A DNA stretch of 64,000 bases from Melieria omissa. Its lineage: Eukaryota > Arthropoda > Insecta > Diptera > Ulidiidae. The stretch covers positions 19,404,921 to 19,468,920 of the forward strand of contig OZ020269.1 of the NCBI GenBank assembly GCA_963971225.1, read 5' to 3'. The notes beneath the pieces were generated by a model. It ran no database searches and was not told the origin of the DNA. It was given only the letters and a program-made list of their open reading frames with translations. Position numbers and translations under genes: made by a program. Of this stretch, positions 30,501-42,291 are shown piece by piece (position 1 is the first letter of the stretch; every line of letters begins with the position of its first letter).

Positions 30501-32673
30501 CACTACTTTATAGTATATCCGATGTTGAAAGAAAAGCTCTTGACTTGTCATTCTTAAGCGTTTCTTTCTTAAGCCGTTTAGGAATCAAATCGGTGCAAGT
30601 AATGCAATTTATTTATTGGGAACAATAAAATACGTAATTTCATAAAGCGTCATGAAGTTTAACAGTTTGTGCGCAAATTTTGTCGAAGCAGCACGTGTTT
30701 TTCTATTTTTCTGGGAGTTTCTGTTATTTTGTGAAAGTGATACGTAAGAAATTTGTGAAGTGAGTTTAATAAATATCTCAAAGTGGTAAACTAATTTTAC
30801 TTACATAATTTTCTATTATTTCAAAAAATGTTGCTAGTTAAGGGTTATTCAAGTATTTTAGGTAAGACAATTAAATTAAGGGGGTCGTCTACGTACAAAG
30901 TTTTAAAAAATGTTTTTTTTTACAAAATTTTCATTTGGAAGACGTGAGGAATGTTATTTCCAAAGGATTTGGGTAAACTCTTCACGGTTATTGAGCTGTA
31001 GAGCATTGAGCACGCTCGCCCACGGTGTTTCCGCACGCTCCCTGTGAACTTTAAACGCGTTTGTGTTCTGTTGCGAAACAAAACATCAAAACAGAAAGCT
31101 ATAATGAGGTTAAGTAACGGTAAATCATAGCAAGCACACGGAGTGAAGTAGAACTTCTACTTCACACCGTGTGAAGCAGAACTTCTACTTCACAACGAGT
31201 GAAACAGACTTAAATAAATATCGAAAAAACATGTTTTAAACCTGCGTTTTTTTACATTAATGTTGTTGTAATGCTTTAATGCAGCGCGGATTCCATACAA
31301 AATACCAAAAACAAACATCAGCTACTCCGATCGTGCGAAACAAAGCACCGTATGCTTGAAAATGTTCTACTTCAGTGCTGCACTTCAGTCTTGTTCTACT
31401 TCAGTGTTGTTCTACTTCAGTGTTGTTCTATTCCAGTGTTGTTCTACTTCAATGTTGTTCTACTTCAGTGTTGTTCTATACTTCAAGGTGCTTGAAGTTC
31501 TATTATCGTTTCGTGCAGTATTTGTATGAATATCAAAAGCTTCCTTCACTGCAATGCTTGTTTTGAAGTGAAAGTGAAGAAGAGCGGCAGTATTTGAAAG
31601 CACAGCGATGGCTTGCAATGCATTTTTATAGTGCTTGCGCAGCTCTTTGGTATGAACTAATGGGCCTCCTGAACTTAATGGAAAAGTAAGAGCCAAGAGC
31701 TAGAAGTCGTGTGTCATCAAGATGCCAATGAAGATCAATGTTAAAGATAGTAACTGACAAAACTAATGTTGCAGGTTTGGGCGTTGGTGATATTCAGGCA
31801 CATTTTGGTATTTCAATATTGAATGGTGTTTATAAGTCGAATGGATAATCTTGTGTAGAGTTACACAACAGGCAGACTAATTTTTCGTTCTGTCAGTAAC
31901 AAAACCGCCAAGAACGTAACGATTGTAATCAATAATGACACCCATAAGACATATATGATAAAAGTGGGTTTCGTAAGAACTGATAACGGGAAAGGACACA
32001 CTAAGTAAAAAATGGCTGGCTTTTTGTGGAAGATGCCCCTTTGAGCACTTTTCATCATAGCCAAAATATGTGGATGAGAAAAAATTACCCGAAATTATAT
32101 CGTTTTACAATAAGTCAAAAGCAGCACTTTAGACCAATTGGTCAGTAGCTAACTATACTGTCAAACGAAAACTAATCTCTGTGGATCCCAGCTGGCATCA
32201 CAATAAAAAGTACAAGCGGCGAATTTTTCTTGAAGACTTAGATTTGAATTTAGTAAAGCTAAAGATTTTTCGTAGAGCAACGTTACCGAAAGGAAAATCG
32301 TATCTCCTTACAGCCAATTTCCTAAACCTGGTCAGAAATGCAGAGCGGAATAGAGTAAAAAGCTATTGAAACACGGTGCCAATTTGGTATCAAAATCGAC
32401 CGAAAGGCATATTCCGCTTGCAATTCTTGAAGAAGTATACATGTGGTGAACACAAAATTTTAGTTAACTACTACTCTTCCTTCCCCCTTTTCCCCATCCG
32501 CTTGAAATGTGTGCTGTAGCATATGTTGGATAAAACAGTGTTACATACACATTTAAAAACGGGTGAAATTTATGGTATATCACAACGGGTCTCATAATTG
32601 GCCTCCGAGTTTGTCTCTTACAGAGGCAGCCACAATAACCTAACCTAACCAAGTTGCCCTAAATGCAAATATA
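30501..32673. other. Intergenic DNA with a 16-bp tandem repeat
   Basis: No gene is recognised. A minisatellite of seven or eight units of GTTCTACTTCAGTGTT occupies 31364-31478, and a related CTTCTACTTCAC motif is repeated at 31151-31200. AACCTAACCTAACC at 32638-32650 resembles tracts seen next to LINE fragments elsewhere in the window. Confidence 0.55.
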
Positions 32674-33585
32674 GGGGTTTCCAACAAGAGGTTTATTTTG
32701 GTATTCAAAGAAAAATGCCATTTTTGGAGATAAATGATCGGATGTTTATTTCATAATAAAGCGGAAGGTATGCCGTTAATAATGAAAAACAACATCAGCC
32801 AAATGGCCACCACGACCACGCTTACAGAACCATATCCTTTTCATGAAATTTTCCGTAACCAAATCGCAAAGTGGCTGCCCTATGTCCTCGATAGCCTCAC
32901 GAATTCTATCTTTGAGGTCTTGAATCGACGCTGGGCTGTTGGCGTACACCTTATCTTTCACGTGGCCCCGAAGGAAGAAGTCGCAAGGTGTTAAATCACA
33001 AGATCTCGGTGGCCAATTGTGATCACCTCTTCCAGAGATAACACCCAGAGGACCCAATCAGCAAAGACACGACGTTGTTGATGATCGGTCGGCTTGAGTT
33101 CTTGTGTTAACTGATCTTTATAAGCCTTAAGACCCAAGTCTTTATGCAAAATACGGTGTAATGACGTTTTTGGAATGCCCAATTCTATAGAACGACGAGG
33201 AATCGACAAACCTGGGTTTTCTTCAACACTTTGGGCTACAGCAGCAATATTCTCAGTTGTTCTTGAGCGACGTGCACGGGTTTTATTCTTCACATCACTA
33301 ACTTGTCCCAACAGCTCGAATTTTTCCACCAATTTCTGTATTGCGGTCCGACAAGGTGCTTCACGACGACCCAAAAATGCTTTAGTTTTGCGAACTGTGA
33401 CTGCAAGATTTTCACCATTTTTCTAGTGAATTTTAATAATTTCAATGCGTTGTTAAAGCGTGTATCGTTCCAATTTTAGTAATGGCGTAGTTTCTACTTG
33501 TCAAATGTCAAAGAATAAAAGCTTCAAAAGTGACAGCTACCGAAATACCGGGTGATTCTAAATAACACCTCTTGTTGGAAAACCC
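32674..33585 (-). mobile_element. rosa-like (DD41D-type) element, internally deleted (912 bp)
   Basis: Terminal inverted repeats GGGGTTTCCAACAAGAGGT and GGGTTTTCCAACAAGAGGT are flanked by TA. On the minus strand, an N-terminal region (AIQKLVEKFELLGQVSDVK, then ENIAAVAQSVEENP) runs to QQRRVFADW. It then joins, with a frame change, to the C-terminal part (HNWPPRSCDLTPCDFFL, then KDKVYANSPASIQDLKD). The catalytic core with the first two Asp residues is deleted. An in-frame TAG also lies near the N-terminus. It is a non-autonomous deletion derivative. The C-terminal signature matches the element at 48880, where the spacing is D41D. Confidence 0.82.
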
Positions 33586-33904
33586 TATAAATATAGACAA
33601 CTTTGTTATTTTATTTTTCTTTAAGATAACAAATACAATAAACATTAAAGATGACAAATGATTTTTTATTATAATTGGTCAAAAAATTCACTAAAACAAT
33701 ACAAAGTACCATATGGGTGAAATTTCACCCGAACATCTTATGTGTGAGTTTTTTTGAACGTCAGATGAGGGTTAAAAAAAAGGTCTCAAATGAACCCCAG
33801 TTTCCCATACATAAATATTATTTTGCAAACGAATTCGTGACAAACAAATAAACCTCGGAAGAAACCCACAATGTTGACGACCATAGCAAACGATTCAAGG
33901 ACCA

Positions 33905-34185
33905 CGATTTGAGGATATGCACCTGGAATGTCCGGACCCTCTATAGGGACGGTGCCTCTATCCAACTGGCGGAAGCGCTCACGAAATGTAAGGCTGACAT
34001 CACCGCCAACCAGGTAATGCGATGGACAGGACAAGGTTGCTCCAAGCGAGCAGACTGCGACATCTACTACAGCTGCGATGCGCAGAAACGCAAATTTGGC
34101 TTCGGATTTGTGGTCAGCAAGAGACTTCGCCACCACGTCTATCGGTTCACTCCGGTGAACGAACCGAGAAATATTTTCTCAGTTG
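33905..34185 (+). pseudogene. RTE-type LINE endonuclease fragment
   Basis: An 85-codon stretch reads ICTWNVRTLYRDGAS, then KCKADITANQVMRWTGQG, then YYSCDAQKRKFGFGFVVSKR. This is the N-terminal endonuclease of an RTE-type LINE. The catalytic Glu expected in the QEMRW motif is Val here (QVMRW), so it was inactive even before truncation. No reverse transcriptase follows. Confidence 0.75.
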
Positions 34186-34478
34186 ATTTCCAGTGGGTGC
34201 TTGCACGTACTTGGTTTGCAACTAAGTTTTGGTTTTTTTTTATCAAACTTCAACTTTATTGTGAGAAAATAGTTATAAAGGAATCATTCAAGCTGTTGCA
34301 CATCGCTAGCTGCAACTTTTTGCCATATTTCTGGCAGAGTTGGAATACCTTCACCAAGTGTTCGCCGGAGAAGCAGCTAAAGACGTTGTGTATTTTTTGA
34401 ATAAATATCGATAAATAATTGAACCATTTTCGTTTTTTCGAAGAATTCCAGGTTGATCAGCAGCAAAGATTTCTTTAA

Positions 34479-34572
34479 GGTATCAAGGCACGTAAGAAAG
34501 GGGAATTTTTAATAATTACCAAAATTATTTATTTTTCATTAAAAATTCCCCTTGTGAACGTGCCATGATACC
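34479..34572. mobile_element. 94-bp foldback element flanked by TTAA
   Basis: Arms of about 35 nt, GGTATCAAGGCACGT... and ...ACGTGCCATGATACC, pair with a few mismatches around a ~24-nt AT-rich loop. Both arms also contain AAGGGGAATTTTTAAT. TTAA lies on both sides (34475-34478 and 34573-34576). It looks like a miniature inverted-repeat element able to form a hairpin. A target duplication of TA instead of TTAA cannot be excluded. Confidence 0.65.
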
Positions 34573-34579
34573 TTAAATG

Positions 34580-37500
34580 ACTCATAAATTACTGAACTCC
34601 TTGAATTTGTTTTCATTTTCAGCTCTCAAAAATACTTACTCATAAAACTTGGCTCTCCATTTAAAACAAGGAAATACTCACAAAATTTAACTCTCCATTT
34701 TTTCTGTTGTTTTCGAGAAGATGACTTTTTTCAATCAAAGAGTATTTCAACTTTTTTCTTCTCGCCGACAAGGTTCACTTATGTTGCTTTGCATTCGTTT
34801 TTTATTGAAATTCATTCAGCCATTACTTTTTCCAATGTTTTATTTCATTAAATTCAATTTCATGTAACTCAATGTTGTCGTTTTCATTTGCAACTTTTCG
34901 AACTTGTCTACACATTTATTAATGGTTTACGCTACACATTTACAAATTCATTTGTTTTATCGGTAAACTACTTAACATTTGTCCTGGAATATTTTATGTG
35001 GTATCACTTATTCATATAATTGGAGTTCATTCACAGTTTTGAATATTCTTGAGCCTACACGTCAATTAGTCGCATTTTGGACAAAGCACACAGATAAAGC
35101 ATTCACATTTTGTTTTGCAATCTTCGCTGACTGGAAGATTTTGCACATTTTGCAATTTTTACTGTTGGTTTACAAGGTTGCAATTTCTGTCTCATTATTA
35201 TTGCGCAATGTGCTTCGAAGGCCACTTCCACGAGAATCTAGTGAAATGTTTTTGTAAACTGTGGGGCTCGACAACTGAATGTGGCACAACGTTGTGGCAG
35301 ATGTTCGTGTAATAAGTGCTAAAGTCTATAAATAACATTTTCATAGATTTTACAATGCTTTGTCAAACAAATCGGTGTATTTTGTTCTTTGAATTTTTAT
35401 TTTTACTCATTCAATTTTTATTCATACTCGTATATACACATCTCTTCGGTTGCTTTGTAAATACATATGTATATGTGTGTGTGTGTGTGTATGTGTGTGT
35501 TCTGTTAAAAAGCAATACTCCTTTAGCTTCAAGAAGCAGAGCATACTTAAAATTTTTCAATTAAATTTTTGAAATGGTACCAAGAAAATGGAATTTGGCG
35601 CATTTTGCTTTGTTTTGTTCAGGTTTAAAGTTTTTTTATTGTCATGTGTTGCTGTACTTGTTGTTGTTGTTGCTGGTAATGTTAATGTTGCTTGTGTCCT
35701 TTGTATATATAGATATACACATATATAACGATAATTGTAGGTTTTTTCAAAACAGTTTCAACAATTGGTGTGTGTTGGATATTAGAGCCATGGCCAATAA
35801 TAATTTTGCAGCTAAGCGTTTTATTAGATATATTTTTTATTGTTTTTGTGCCAAGCATTGTTAACAATGGTTTAGTATATATGTAGTTCCTTAAGTTGTC
35901 AATGTCTGCTTCATACTATTTTCTTTCTTTTATTTAGGTCATAACAACAAAATGTATGACAATTTGTAGAACATTTGCTTTCGGTTTTGTTTTGTTATTG
36001 CACGAGAAATTAAGCCACAAACACATAGACTGTGGCAGCGACACGACTGCATCTGTCGAAATATAGAATCAGAACGTTTGTATGAAGACGATTATTTTGA
36101 TGACCACATTGCTGCGCGACCAACGAACGCAGAGCTGTTCTCTATTTCTATTTCAATTTTCAATTTTCAATTTCAAATTTTCAATAGAATCTTTTTTTCT
36201 TACTTTTTCGGAACACTTGGGACAACAATTATAAATTTGTTGTTATTTTAGTAGTTCTAACAATTTTTAAACATTGTCATTTGTTTTAAATTGATTGTAG
36301 AACTATAAAAAGAATATAGACGAATAAAGAAAGTGAGAAAGCACTTTACAATTTGTGTTTAGGAGCTCAAAAATATAATTGCAATAAGGTTGCTGCTGCT
36401 GCTTTCATTTTAATCACGTAGTTGACTACATGGCTACGGTCGAAGCCAATGAGTCTTGAAGTTGTGTGGCCGTGTCGCTGTCGTCTTTAATGTGTTCGGG
36501 CCATTAAAAAGAAAACTATGCAAACCAATTAAGCTGGCAACACACCGAACCTGAAGCCAACAGGTCATCTTGAAAGTTGTGGATCCACATTCTGCCTTAA
36601 GGCTTTCTTCCACTAAACATTATCTATCACGTTTTAAGTCATTTGAATTAGTTACATTTAATTTTCAGTGACTCTTACTTTACAACTAATTATTCATCTG
36701 CACATTGTTGTATTTATTTTTTACTTGCCGTCTCAGTATGTTTCCAGCTTTAGTACTGATACTGATATGATTATTTTATTTATAATTATATTTTAATACG
36801 ATTTTAATTTGTTTTTTGTTTTGAATTTTGTTAACTCTCCCTAAATTGTTGTTGTTCACTTGTACACACACATAATTACAACTATATCACTAGCAATATA
36901 TACAAAAATATTTGTTTCAACAAAGCTTTCCATATATTGTTTCGGTTTTTTTCAGATATTATTGTTGAGCCATTCGCTCTCTCTACAACAATAACAACTA
37001 CGTACTTTTAAAATGTTAGTTGGTGCAATTTTTTTTGAGTTTTTAAATATTTTTTGGCTTTTTGTTGTTGTTAACTCCACTAATAGAAATTGTTATTTAG
37101 TTTTGCTTGTTTTTATTGGGTTTGGGTTATAATCAACAATTTGTTGGCAAGTTCCCACAAAATTTGGCACTATTCATTAATTATGGATTTGAGTTTTTCA
37201 CTTTGTGTAATGGAGTACACCTCAGACCCATTGGTAGTGAGCATTGTGAAAAATTTTATAAAAATAAAACAAATATGCAAACTTATTAGAAAATATAATA
37301 AAAAACTAATCATTTATATTTTGAATTTTTTTTAAACAAAATAATAATAGTTATGGCATATAAAAAAATTATAATAAATTATTGTAAGTAATTCAAAAAT
37401 ATAAAATTAAGCAAAGGAATATATAATAAAAAAGTAAATCAAATAAAATAAATAAAATAAAATAAAATATAAAAAAATAATAAATAACTAACAAATTATT

Positions 37501-38068
37501 TTTTTATAATTTAAATAGAAATAAGAAATAGGAAACACAAATTAATTAAAATACAAAATACAAAATTATGAACTGAAGCATAAACTTGACACAAATTGAA
37601 AAACCAACATAAAAAACTAAAATAAAACTTAGAAAAAAATTATAAATAAGTTATAGAAAGTATAATAATAATAATACTAGTAATAATAATAATAGTAGTA
37701 ACTTCCAACACAAAACTTTTTAATTTATTAACTACTTTACAATACAGTGTGAGTAAGAAAATTAAAAAAAAAAATTTACAACTAGTCAACTTTTCTTAGA
37801 ATATCAATCAAATTGATGAATCAATCAATTGAAAATTAATCTAATTACAAATATTTGGTAATGACGGATATGTATGATCAATTGTTCTAAGTTCGAAATA
37901 TATTCAGATGATAAATTGAGCTCATGGGAAGATCTTTGTGATCTCAGAAAGTGGCAATCACAACGTAATAACTGCCACCTTTTCAGTTTTATTTAATTTG
38001 TTTAAATATTTAGAGTCTGTAATGTAGCTCACAGCAATTTTAAGTCAACCTAATTTAATTCCCGATTA
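34580..38068. other. Long AT-rich intergenic or intronic stretch
   Basis: No coding exon is supported. A (TG)n microsatellite lies at 35474-35502, and very A/T-rich low-complexity DNA at 37260-37780. At 36417-36510 is a GTAGTTGACTACATGGCTAC block that belongs to the repeat family found in the FLVCR-like gene intron (44690-45260). Confidence 0.55.
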
Positions 38069-38076
38069 ACGAACAC

Positions 38077-38216
38077 CAGGGGCGGATTCAGAAAGATATT
38101 TCGGGGGGTTTCAAAAAGTAATTCATTAATATTCATAAATGTTTACGTAGTTTTAAAGTCGACCCTAGTATTTCAAGGGGGTTCAACCCCCCAAAACCCC
38201 CCTGAATCCACAACTG
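38077..38216. mobile_element. hAT-type MITE, 140 bp, with 8-bp target duplication
   Basis: It begins CAGGGGCGGATTCAG and ends CTGAATCCACAACTG, is G-rich on the left and C-rich on the right, and is flanked by perfect 8-bp duplications ACGAACAC (38069-38076 and 38217-38224). An 8-bp duplication with CAG...CTG ends is the mark of hAT elements. Non-coding; it needs a transposase in trans. It is a relative of the copy at 40587-40737. Confidence 0.88.
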
Positions 38217-38236
38217 ACGAACACATACAACACATA

Positions 38237-38722
38237 AAGGGTGACCAGATAGAAGTGATAATAGTCTTTTCTAATAGGGTTGTCTCAGCAACTGTCAAAG
38301 ATGACGTTTAAATGTCAAAATATTTTGTGTAGTTTGCCTTGTTACGTTTGCCGAACGTGTTGGAATGAACGAGAATTTCGTCGAGAGGTCAACTGTGAAG
38401 GAGAAAGTTGATAAATGGCACATCTTACAGCGAGGATCCTTTAATTGGCCGCTGTGATGGTGCAACTTGGAATCCCTTGATTGTTTTCTCTGGGACTTTT
38501 TTCAAGTCATTCAAGTTGTTGTCAAGTGGGGACTTTTTTCAAATCCAACCACTTTGGACAAGCTCGAAGTCAACAATTGAGACGCATATTAGACCGACCA
38601 AATTGGCGGCCATTTTAATTATGTGCTCTTCGATACTTAAGGGAATGAATATAGCTTTAAAATAGAGCCAATAGTTGCTTTATTTAAAATTATTTTCTTA
38701 TCGTTCTTATTTGGTCACCTTT
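38237..38722 (+). mobile_element. Decayed rosa-like element relic
   Basis: Ends AAGGGTGACCAGATAG and, inverted, AAAGGTGACCAAATAA lie next to TA. Inside, near 38437-38580, a frameshifted stretch reads GSFNWPP followed by traces of CDLTPLDYFLW and of a TLDKLE segment, the C-terminal signature of DD41D transposases. The upstream domains are missing. A second relic with similar ends lies at 52325-52860. Confidence 0.6.
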
Positions 38723-38965
38723 TACAAGGAACTGTATGGCACACTCAACAGACACACAGACCCAATTGTGTGGTATGTGAACACCTCATTCCTTAATAAC
38801 AACACAAAGAAGGTAGATAATATTGGATTTGAGCTTCATGGTAGTCATTTTGCATTCTGTGAGCCCAGAGTTTTCGCACTAAGTCTCAGACAGCTCCCAT
38901 GTTAGGAAATTGCTATGTATCGCATCATTCTGAGAATCTTTAAACACCCAACTAACAGATAGATA

Positions 38966-39516
38966 CGAGGGGCGTTCAATGTATTCGCGGTATCGGGGTG
39001 ATTTGATATTATTGTGGGTAATTAAAATATATCATTAGCTAACAACATTATCTGAGGGTATTTATTTAAAATTTCATGTTGATAACTTCATTAGTTTGTT
39101 TGCTACCTCCAAACTGACGTGCGACGTGATGTGTTGCTTCTTCACGACAACGCACCGGTTCACACTGCGCGGTTCTCCAAGGCTGCTGTACGAGAGTGCG
39201 GGTCCGAGGAAATTAACCACCCACCCTACAGCCCGGATCTGGCCCCCAGTGACTACTTTGTATTCCCAAATTTAAAAAAAGACCTCAGGGGAAAGCGATT
39301 TGCTGACGATAATGAGCTCAAGTCCGCTGTAAATGAGCATTTTTCGGGCATTTCGGGCCAAGAAGAAAATTATTTTTTTAAGAGAATAGAAAAACTTATT
39401 TCGCAATCAAACAAATGTATTGAAATCATGGGAGACTATATTGAAAAATAAATTTTTTTCAAGGTTTTATCTTTTTTCTAACATACCCATACCGAGAATA
39501 CATTGAACGCCCCTCG
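38966..39516 (+). mobile_element. mariner deletion derivative (551 bp)
   Basis: Inverted repeats begin CGAGGGGCGTTCAATGTATT at both ends and are flanked by TA (38964-38965 and 39517-39518). Only the C-terminal third of the transposase remains. Confidence 0.88.
39119..39451 (+). pseudogene. mariner transposase C-terminal third (110 codons)
   Basis: The stretch contains LLHDNAPVHTARFSKA (second catalytic Asp) and HPPYSPDLAPSDYFVF (third Asp), with 34 residues between them, and ends CIEIMGDYIEK as in full mariner proteins. The N-terminal DNA-binding domain and first catalytic Asp are absent, so it is not functional. The retained part is open, consistent with a fairly recent internal deletion. 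Confidence 0.85.
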
Positions 39517-40586
39517 TACTACCGATACTTTTATAGCTCTGATCTCAACTAAAGCTAACTAACTTTCTGCAGATTTCTGTTCACTTGCAACTATTGCTTT
39601 TTAATTTTGTATTTGCAGCAATCAAATTTACACTTTCAACTAATAAGAAAACCATTCACAGAAAGGATTGTGGCATATTTTTTTGTGTAGAAGTGTGTTT
39701 TCGAGTGCTGCTAAATCGGAATCTAACTCTTGCCATCGTGTCAGCTTGCAACTCTGTACGAAAATAAATATTTTAAAATTTTATTGTGTGTGTGTTCATG
39801 TGGCTTCTAGCAATTTTTTTGGCAGTGTGTGAACTGCAGTTTGCAGCTAATTTATGCTAATAAATTTAATTCTTACAATTCATTACTGAACATTGCTAAC
39901 AGAGCACAACAGCATTTCAATTCAAAATTGCAAACTAAGCTAAACTGATATTAAGTGGTCACACTTAACAATTTCGAACCACTTTGATTCTTGAAAGATC
40001 TGACATACTTCAACTATGGGGTTGCAATATATGAAATGTGCAGTTTTGGTGCTTGAATGTGTTTTCTTTAAGGATGCAAAGGATGTAGTTTAATGATTTA
40101 AAACTTTGTCTTAAAAGCTTCAGATATGTGCTAAGTTGTTGTTGTATATTTCAACAAACAACAGAGCAACAATTTCTATGAAAATTGAAATTCTTGCAGG
40201 CTTACAAGATCTCATATCTCTCAAGAATTAGTCGAATGTTTATGAACGAAACATTATATCCGTTTATGGTACAAATTATTAGGACAATTTATATTTGAAC
40301 GATGCTCTTTTGAAGTGACATCGGATCGGAAAATAAAAAAAAAAACTGGGTGTGAATGACCGCTAGCTTCATGCTTATATCAACATTTGGATGGGACAAA
40401 AGTTATAAATGCCAAATAAATTTTATTTTTCAAAAGTCTCAAAAGTTCAAGTAAAAAATTTGAGCTAATTGTATTGAAGGCTAAATGATTGAGGGCGCAG
40501 ATTTGTACTAATCAAACAAAGTTCTTAAGTTCAAGGAAATAAAATGCAGCTGATTGAATTGGAGGCCAGATGAAGATAGGGTGCAG

Positions 40587-40737
40587 CAGGCGCGAATCCA
40601 AAAAAATAATTCCGAGAGGGGTTTTAAAAAGTAATTCTTTAATATTTATAGAATGCTTTTTAATTTGTATGTAGTTTTATAGTCGATCCAAATATTTCGG
40701 GGGGGTTCAACCCCAAACCCCCCTGGATCCGTCACTG
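40587..40737. mobile_element. hAT-type MITE, 151 bp, inside a tandem-repeat unit
   Basis: It begins CAGGCGCGAATCC and ends GGATCCGTCACTG, flanked by perfect 8-bp duplications GGGTGCAG (40579-40586 and 40738-40745). The neighbouring repeat units carry the uninterrupted ACAGGGTGCAGAGTT, so the empty site is visible in the same window. Internally similar to the copy at 38077. Confidence 0.9.
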
Positions 40738-41190
40738 GGGTGCAGACTTGCCAAAATCATTTGAAGCCGCATTAAGTTTCAAAGTTTAGGGTCAATTTTT
40801 TATTAGCATTTTGTCAAACATACCTGACAAATAATTTTTAAATTTTTAAATTTTGTAAAAATTTCTAAAGTTCAAGTAAACAAAAAACATGCAGATGATT
40901 CAATCAGAGGCCAAATTAATACAGGGTGCAGAGTTGTAACAATCATTTGAAACCGCATCAAGTTTCAAAGATTCAGGGTTAAATCTTTTAACATTTGGAC
41001 GTACAAGACAAATAATTTTATAATGTTTTTTTCCTTTTTGTTAAAAATTTCGAAAGTTCATGTAAACGCAAAATGCAGCTGATTGAATTAGAGGCCAAAT
41101 GAATACAGGGTGCAGAGTTGTAACAATCATTTAAAACCGCATTAAGTTTAAAAATTTCAGGGTTATTTTTTTAGATTTGTGACAGTCTTG

Positions 41191-41230
41191 ACGGGCTGTC
41201 GTGCCAGTCAAGAAGAAGAAGAAGAAGAAG
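41191..41230 (+). mobile_element. 40-bp severely truncated RTE-like LINE tail
   Basis: ACGGGCTGTCGTGCCAGTCA followed by GAA repeats is inserted in a tandem-repeat unit. It is flanked by ACAGTCTTG and ACAGACTTG, a 9-bp target duplication with one later change. It shares its terminal motif with the RTE-like tail at 9185-9330 but has GAA in place of ATT repeats. Confidence 0.6.
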
Positions 41231-41365
41231 ACAGACTTGACAAATAATTTTTCCAATTTGTTTTGCTTTTTGTTAAAAATTTCTAAAATTTAAGTAAAAA
41301 AGTAAACATACAGATGATTCAATCAGAAGCCAAATGAATACAGGGTGCAGAGTTGTAACAAATAA

Positions 41366-42291
41366 GTATGCAATCAAATATGCTATCGTATAGCAATATC
41401 TGCAATACCTAAATTTTTATATTTTATTTTTAAAATTTCAATTTTTGAGAGCAACATACACGACACATATGAGATCATGTAAACCCACAAATTTTTAATT
41501 ACATCAAAATTGCACATCTCATATGTTCCGATCTCATCACTAATTCAGGAACTTGTGGAGCTACATGCACCGATGAGCAAAATAATGCACAACCTTCAAT
41601 TGCTAAGTTGCAACACCCAGTCAAGGTGGCCATTTACTGCTGTGAGTCAGTGTCGGCAAGTCAGTGTGTATGAGTGGCTGTGCGACGCTAATTTGGAGTT
41701 AATTACAAAGGTTAGTAATTCAAGTGAGAGCAACGCTTTCGTTCGTTTCCTTGCGTGTTGCTGTTTCTAATTTAATTTAATTTTTTGTTCTAAAAATCCC
41801 TCATATGCTTTTCTTGGCTGTGCTATCAGTTGAGATTTCTCAACATGTGCTGTTGTTGTTGCATTTGAATATTTATATTTGTTTTTGCACTTTTTATAAT
41901 AATTATCAACAATTTACACTTAAAATCTACACAAATTCGCAACTTGGCATGTGATCAACTTAAAACAACACCCTGTACTACATAATATACACAGATAGCA
42001 AACAATTTGCAATTCCCCCATGCATGCATTTTAAAGTATGAAGGGAAAGCCATTAAAAATAAAAAATATAAAAAATAAAACTGCTTGTAAATACTTAAAA
42101 AAAAGAGAGAAATAGAGTTGCTGATTTTGTTGAAGCGTTTCAATTATCAAAACTCACAATAACTCATTGCAAACAAACATCACTCAACGAATCAATCATT
42201 AATCAATCAACTTATCAATCTATTGCACATTTTTAGGCGCACATTGCCTGCATTTTGATAATTGCAACACTTAAACAAAATCAACACGTTC
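41366..42291. other. Region downstream of the FLVCR-like gene
   Basis: No coding sequence is supported. As the gene is on the minus strand, its 3' UTR should lie here, but I could not pick a convincing polyadenylation site. Confidence 0.5.

Larger units (their letters stand above)
40436..41365. repeat. ~190-bp tandem repeat, about four to five units
   Basis: Successive units share AAAGTTCA(A/T)GTAAA, then a GATTCAATCAGAGGCCAAA-type block, then ATACAGGGTGCAGAGTTGTA, then AACCGCAT(C/T)AAGTTT and TTCAGGGTT. Recognisable starts are near 40446, 40530, 40870, 41055 and 41285. Two units are interrupted by transposons (40587-40737 and 41191-41230). No function is evident. Confidence 0.75.

Noticed and set aside
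31364..31478. CRISPR-like regular repeat
   Set aside because: The 16-bp units are directly abutting with no spacers and are degenerate, so this is a minisatellite in a eukaryotic genome.
41510..41770. 86-codon ORF upstream (in + coordinates) of the FLVCR-like gene
   Set aside because: No domain, no homologue in the window and no promoter or splice signals; treated as chance.
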